The notes below the pieces were generated by a model. It saw only the letters and a list, made by a program, of their open reading frames with translations. It had not been told where the DNA came from and did no database searches. The position numbers were made by a program, and so were the translations under genes. A DNA stretch of 64,000 nucleotides from Pseudomonadota bacterium (GTDB taxonomy: Bacteria > Cyanobacteriota > Vampirovibrionia > Obscuribacterales > Obscuribacteraceae): contig JAJPGY010000016.1 of NCBI GenBank assembly GCA_021325555.1, forward strand, positions 1-64,000, written 5' to 3'. Position 1 is the first letter of the stretch, and every line of letters begins with the position of its first letter. Positions 60,233 through 64,000 of this stretch are shown one piece after another.

Positions 60233-61746
60233 TCCGGTGTGTAACTGCGGCTGCGCTCGAGCTGGGCAAACGGATCTGCCGGCTTCACCTTCACGGTGTG
60301 CATCTTGTCCTGACCGGCCCCGGACTCGCTCTTGTCCTCCTGAGCGCCGGCAGGCCGCCTGGCCGCGCGAACGCCGGCTCGGGCTGGTAAGGTCGGCTTG
60401 CTCGCGTGCCGGGCGGGGCGGGTCTCGCTTGACCCGATCTGTGGTGCCGGCTGGCGGGGCTGAGAGGCAGAGGGCTTGAGGGCAGGCGCCGGCTTCGTCT
60501 CGACACGCCGCTGCTCACCGCCGATGGTGCCGGGCAGCGGCGGCGTAACCGTCGCCTGCCGGGGCTCCGGCTTCCCCGGTCGGTCCGGCTTCTGGTGCAG
60601 CAGCCAGGCCAGGCCGATGCCGCTTGCCGCCAGGAGCGCCACCACCACCCCGACAAACACCCCCACCGGCCGGCGGGGTCCCGCGAATGCCGGCTTGCCG
60701 ATCGCCTTGATGTCGGTGCCGGTGGGCTGAATCGTATTTCTCAAGGCCGCGCTCTTGCCCGGCTTGGGAACGGCCCACTCCAGCTCGCGCTCGAGGTCGG
60801 CCATGGACTGCGGGCGGTGGGCGGGATCCTTCTCCAGCGTCTTGAAGACGACCGCCTCCAGGCGCTCGGGAATGTACAGGTCCGGACGAACCTTGCTGAA
60901 GGCGGGCGGCCGCTCGGAGATGTGCTTGGACATGGTATCGACCATCGTCTTGCCCAGGAGCGGCAGCTTGCCGGTCAGCGACTCGTACATCACCACGCCC
61001 ATCGAGTAGATGTCCGAGCGCGGATCAAGCCTCTGTCCCATGCACTGCTCGGGGCTCATGTAGACCGGGCTTCCGCAAACTTCCCCGATCTGCGTCAGGC
61101 GCTGGGCCTCCTCGTCGGCGCCGGCGGTCATCACCTTGGCCACGCCGAAGTCAACCACCTTGACAAACTCCTTCTCCTCATCGGTCTCGATGAGCATGAT
61201 GTTGCCAGGCTTCAGATCGCGGTGGATCACCTTCTGATGGTGCGCGTGCTCGAGGGCGGCGGCTGCCTGCGTGAAAATCTTGACGGTGCGATCGACGCCG
61301 ACGTGGCCGTCCTTCTTGATCACGTCGGCCAGGCTTATCCCCTCGAGATACTCCATGACCAGGTAAGGCTGCCCGCTGGGCGAGACGCCGAAATCAAAAA
61401 GGGTTGCCACGTTGCGGTGCTTGAGCAGCGAGGCGGCCCGGGCCTCCTGCTGAAAACGTTTAACGGAGACCGAATCCGAGATGAGGTCGGCCTTGAGCAT
61501 CTTGATCGCCACCAGGCGATCCATGAGCTCGTGCCTGGCCTTATAGACGACGCCCATGCCGCCGTGGCCGATGACCGAAAGCACCTGGTAGCGGTCCGCC
61601 AGTTTGGTGCCGACGAGCTGGTCGGCAACCAGCGGGATGAGCACGGTACCGTCATGAGGGCAGGCGGTGACGACGCCGGTGAACTCGCGGCTGCACGCGA
61701 CGCAGACCTTCCGGGTCACTCTACCTTCGATGTCTTCCGAAACCAA
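60229..61746 (-). CDS. Membrane Ser/Thr protein kinase with N-terminal zinc-ribbon-like motif
   Basis: A 505-residue Hanks-type kinase. Residues 12-33 hold CVACSRE ... ACPHDG, a short CxxC...CPxDG zinc-ribbon-like element. The kinase domain (~52-320) has VIGHGGMGVVYKA, catalytic-region Lys82 (VAIKML), HRDLKPGNIML, DFGVAK and YMSPEQCMGQRLDPRSDIYS. A juxtamembrane linker, a membrane helix (~355-375) and a Pro/Arg/Ala-rich extracytoplasmic tail follow. It should phosphorylate cytoplasmic proteins. The gene is 106 bp downstream of recF on the same strand. Confidence 0.9.
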   Translation of the reverse strand: MVSEDIEGRVTRKVCVACSREFTGVVTACPHDGTVLIPLVADQLVGTKLADRYQVLSVIGHGGMGVVYKARHELMDRLVAIKMLKADLISDSVSVKRFQQEARAASLLKHRNVATLFDFGVSPSGQPYLVMEYLEGISLADVIKKDGHVGVDRTVKIFTQAAAALEHAHHQKVIHRDLKPGNIMLIETDEEKEFVKVVDFGVAKVMTAGADEEAQRLTQIGEVCGSPVYMSPEQCMGQRLDPRSDIYSMGVVMYESLTGKLPLLGKTMVDTMSKHISERPPAFSKVRPDLYIPERLEAVVFKTLEKDPAHRPQSMADLERELEWAVPKPGKSAALRNTIQPTGTDIKAIGKPAFAGPRRPVGVFVGVVVALLAASGIGLAWLLHQKPDRPGKPEPRQATVTPPLPGTIGGEQRRVETKPAPALKPSASQPRQPAPQIGSSETRPARHASKPTLPARAGVRAARRPAGAQEDKSESGAGQDKMHTVKVKPADPFAQLERSRSYTPD

Positions 61747-61852
61747 GAAATTCGCCCTGCGCTTCCCGAAAATCCAGCGGAACTATCCGGTCTCCATGCT
61801 TAAGCAACATTAATTTACCCGGCGGGCCAAGCCGGTAATCCTGCCTCTTCAT

Positions 61853-63124
61853 CTAAACCCGACCGCGGTCCACAGCCTCCACCTCGCCGCGGGCAACAGA
61901 ATAAATTGTCGCATCTTCCAGCCACTCCGGCTCGAATCCGGCCAGATGGGTGGTGGTGATGATCGTCTGGGCTTGCGGGCTGAATGCCGACATGAGCAGG
62001 CGCTGCCGCCCGCAATCGAGCTCGGCCAGCACGTCGTCCAGCAAGAGCACCGGCGACTCGCCTGCAGCGGCGGTCAGCCGCCTGAGCTCGGCGACCTTGA
62101 GCGCGAGCACCAGCGACCGCTGCTGCCCCTGGCTGGCGAAGGTGACCGCCGAGACACCGTTCAGGCGCAGGCTCACGTCGTCACGGTGCGGCCCGACCAG
62201 CGTCTGTCGGCGGGCGATCTCCTCGCCGCGGCGCTCCTTAAGCATGCGCGAAAGCAGGCCGGCGATCTCCTCCTCCTGGTAACGGCTCAGCGACTCGGCG
62301 GCAAGGCAGTCCCGCCCGGTCGGTTCGGCAACCAGAAGCTGCCCGTCCTCGGATTCCTCGCGCCCCTCCAGCGACCGGAAAACATAGTCTGCCTCCAGGC
62401 GCTCCTTCTGCCCGGACAAGTGGCTCTGGAACTCCCGGGCGCCGGGCAGGAGCTCGGTGAGAAGCCGCACGCGCGCCTTCACTATTTGCGAGCCGAAGCG
62501 GGCCAGCTGCCTGTCCCAGACAAGAAGCTGATCCTGATCGGCGACCGCCACCCTTCCCTTCTCATAAAGCGTCTTCAAGAGGCGGTTTCGCTGCACGACC
62601 ACCTTGGCGTAGCTGGACAGCACGTCGTGGAATGACGGTCGCAGGCGCAGGATTATCCCGTCCATCCACTCCCGGCGGTATGCGGGCCCGCCGCGGATCA
62701 GGTTAAGATCCTGGCTGGCGAAGCCGACCGTGACCAGGTGGCCGATTAGCGCCCTGGCCGAGCTGTGGCTGACCCCGTTCACCTTGACCTGCCTGCCGCC
62801 CACCCTGCTGGCGCCGGGCTGCCTGGAGATAGCGAAAAACACCTGCTCGTCCTCGCCCAGCCGGCGGAAGGAGACCTCGACGCTCATCTGCTTTTCGCCC
62901 CAGGCGATAAGGTCGGCGTCCTGGGCGGCGCGCCTGGACCTGCCGGAGCCGGCCACCTCGATGGCCTCCAGGAAATTGCTCTTGCCCTGCGCGTTCTCGC
63001 CAATCAGGATCGTCTTTCCCGCCCCCACCGGCACGGCCGCCGCCCCATAGTTGCGAAAGTTCCTCAGCCTGACCAGCTTGATCTCGATGGCGTTGGCTTT
63101 AAGCCGCTGTTCGACTTCTAACAT
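61853..63124 (-). CDS. recF: DNA replication and repair protein RecF
   Basis: A 423-residue SMC-like ATPase that helps load RecA at gaps. Features are the start IKLVRLRNFRNYGAAAVPVG, Walker A IGENAQGKSNFLEAI, the signature/D-loop region (TFASQGQQRSLVLALKVAEL) and Walker B SPVLLLDDVLAELD. Length is slightly above the usual ~360-380. It is not beside dnaA/dnaN/gyrB, as in many genomes, but next to ribF. It starts 18 bp after the ribF stop. Confidence 0.94.
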   Translation of the reverse strand: MLEVEQRLKANAIEIKLVRLRNFRNYGAAAVPVGAGKTILIGENAQGKSNFLEAIEVAGSGRSRRAAQDADLIAWGEKQMSVEVSFRRLGEDEQVFFAISRQPGASRVGGRQVKVNGVSHSSARALIGHLVTVGFASQDLNLIRGGPAYRREWMDGIILRLRPSFHDVLSSYAKVVVQRNRLLKTLYEKGRVAVADQDQLLVWDRQLARFGSQIVKARVRLLTELLPGAREFQSHLSGQKERLEADYVFRSLEGREESEDGQLLVAEPTGRDCLAAESLSRYQEEEIAGLLSRMLKERRGEEIARRQTLVGPHRDDVSLRLNGVSAVTFASQGQQRSLVLALKVAELRRLTAAAGESPVLLLDDVLAELDCGRQRLLMSAFSPQAQTIITTTHLAGFEPEWLEDATIYSVARGEVEAVDRGRV

Positions 63125-63142
63125 AAGGTTTGCCAGCCGTGG

Positions 63143-64000
63143 TCAGGCCCGCAGGCTGCCCTCCGGGAAGGGCCGGCCGGTGCCGGCGGAAAGGAGCTGT
63201 CGTGCCCGGGCACAGTCGCTTTCTATCTGCCGCTTCAGCTCCGCGGGCCCGGCAAAGCGCTGTTCTGCGCGCAGGAAATGGCGGAAATCGACCTCCAGGT
63301 TCCGGCCGTAAAAATCCTCGTCCAGATCGAGCACGTGCACCTCGGCCACGAAGACCGCCGCATCGGTGACCGTCGGGCGGTAGCCGAGATTGATCACGGA
63401 GGGCAGGCAGCGCCCGTCGGCAAAGCGGGTCGTGCCCGCGTAAACGCCCCGCCCGGGCAGTATCTGCTCTTCGGCGACCGCCAGGTTGGCGGTCGGGAAG
63501 CCGAGGGCGCGCCCTCGCCCGGCTCCCCGGACCACCGCGGCGCGGATGCTGTACGGCCTGGCAAGCAGCTTCCAGGCCAGCTCCACATCCCCGGCTTCCA
63601 GGGCCTCCCTTATTCGTGAGCTGGAGACCTCGATGCCGTTGGCGGACACCGGCGGGCAGACGTGGACGGTAAAGCCGAACTCCTCCCCGAGCCGGGCAAG
63701 CAGCTGCGGGTCGCCCTCGCGGTTGCGCCCGAAACGGTGGTTGTATCCGACCGAGACGGTACGGGCGCCCATGGCCTTTACGATTACCTGCTCGACATAC
63801 TCCCTTGGCGAAAGCCGGCAGATCTCCTCGGTAAAGGAGAGAACCAGGGTGGCCGCCACGCCCAGTTGCGAGAACAGGTCAAGCCTCTGGTCCAGCAGCG
63901 TAAGCAGCGGCGGCGACTTGCCCAGGGTGAGCGTGCGCGGGTGCTCGGCGAAGGTGATGACAGCCGGGACGCTCCCGCCGCCCCGGGCCTCTTCCACAGC
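63143..64000 (-). CDS. ribF: Bifunctional riboflavin kinase / FAD synthetase (5-prime end outside window)
   Basis: RibF converts riboflavin to FMN and FAD. About 285 residues are visible and the reading frame continues past the window edge, so roughly 25-30 N-terminal residues (usually carrying GNFDGVHxGH) are missing. Present are VPAVITFAEHPRTL, VVSVGYNHRFGRNREGD-like (YNHRFGRNREGD), VSSSRIREALEAGDVELAWK (kinase/adenylyltransferase) and the C-terminal riboflavin kinase domain GRGRALGFPTANL and AGTTRFADGRCLPSVINLG. Confidence 0.93.
   Translation of the reverse strand, partial: AVEEARGGGSVPAVITFAEHPRTLTLGKSPPLLTLLDQRLDLFSQLGVAATLVLSFTEEICRLSPREYVEQVIVKAMGARTVSVGYNHRFGRNREGDPQLLARLGEEFGFTVHVCPPVSANGIEVSSSRIREALEAGDVELAWKLLARPYSIRAAVVRGAGRGRALGFPTANLAVAEEQILPGRGVYAGTTRFADGRCLPSVINLGYRPTVTDAAVFVAEVHVLDLDEDFYGRNLEVDFRHFLRAEQRFAGPAELKRQIESDCARARQLLSAGTGRPFPEGSLRA

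Noticed and set aside
1..64000. CRISPR arrays, insertion sequences or integrases
   Set aside because: No repeat-spacer periodicity, transposase or recombinase motifs were seen on either strand.

Overview
This window is 64 kb of GC-rich bacterial chromosome, densely coded on both strands, with short gaps and several start/stop overlaps. There are no insertion sequences, integrases or CRISPR arrays, and one tRNA gene (Asn, without an encoded CCA). The gene set includes an SDH complex with a single cytochrome b subunit, aconitase, a long acyl-CoA dehydrogenase, type IV pilus retraction ATPases, a zinc-ribbon Ser/Thr kinase, two S9 peptidases, an AmpG-like permease and DUF190/CrcB. This suggests an aerobic, peptide-, fatty-acid- and sugar-using environmental bacterium, probably with a Gram-negative type envelope. 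The phylum cannot be fixed from sequence alone. Obscuribacterales-like Cyanobacteriota/Melainabacteria, Acidobacteriota or Planctomycetota would all fit, and I hold that placement weakly.

Layout. 1-6.3 kb: a truncated Gly/Tyr-rich secreted protein, then sdhC-sdhA-sdhB, a CocE-type hydrolase and a TMEM14 protein, all on the minus strand. 6.5-11 kb: plus-strand S9 peptidase, GNAT acetyltransferase, alpha/beta hydrolase and an HTH regulator with a likely operator. 11-18.5 kb: aconitase, a tyrosine phosphatase, an 11-motif MshEN-like array protein, an AmpG-like permease, a decayed aldo/keto reductase and an ACT protein with a histone-H1-like tail. 19-24 kb: a plus-strand run of envelope-type unknowns (GIN-domain, HEAT, LysM plus NlpC/CHAP-like), then a CopG regulator. 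24.5-34 kb: M20 peptidase, exonuclease III, acyl-CoA dehydrogenase, Gnd, a DCC protein and an RNase D/inositol-phosphatase/YbjN operon. 34.4-47.5 kb: tRNA-Asn, a phage-tail-type lysozyme protein, a fluoride exporter locus, an alpha/beta hydrolase, a small DcrB/PsbP-like protein and two giant tandem paralogues with a LysM-like region and a Cys-His-Asn peptidase-like C-terminus, followed by a histidine kinase and a divergent response regulator. 47.6-64 kb: galT-galK, two tandem pilT genes, several secreted or membrane unknowns, a second S9 peptidase, a redoxin, an SDR-DUF2867 protein, a Ser/Thr kinase, recF and partial ribF.

Two parts look least described. The first is the 37.6-46.7 kb cluster: two diverged giant paralogues, each preceded by the same 19-bp box, with a small ATGA-coupled partner gene and a two-component system beside them. 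The second is the 562-residue protein at 14.0-15.7 kb. It contains five units exactly 65 residues apart, each holding two 24-residue motifs separated by 5 residues. That is the geometry of the c-di-GMP-binding MshEN domain, but no ATPase is attached. Cell-wall-active proteins (21.8, 34.8 kb), an AmpG-like importer (15.9 kb) and several exopeptidases could together serve degradation and uptake of peptides or muropeptides; this is inference.
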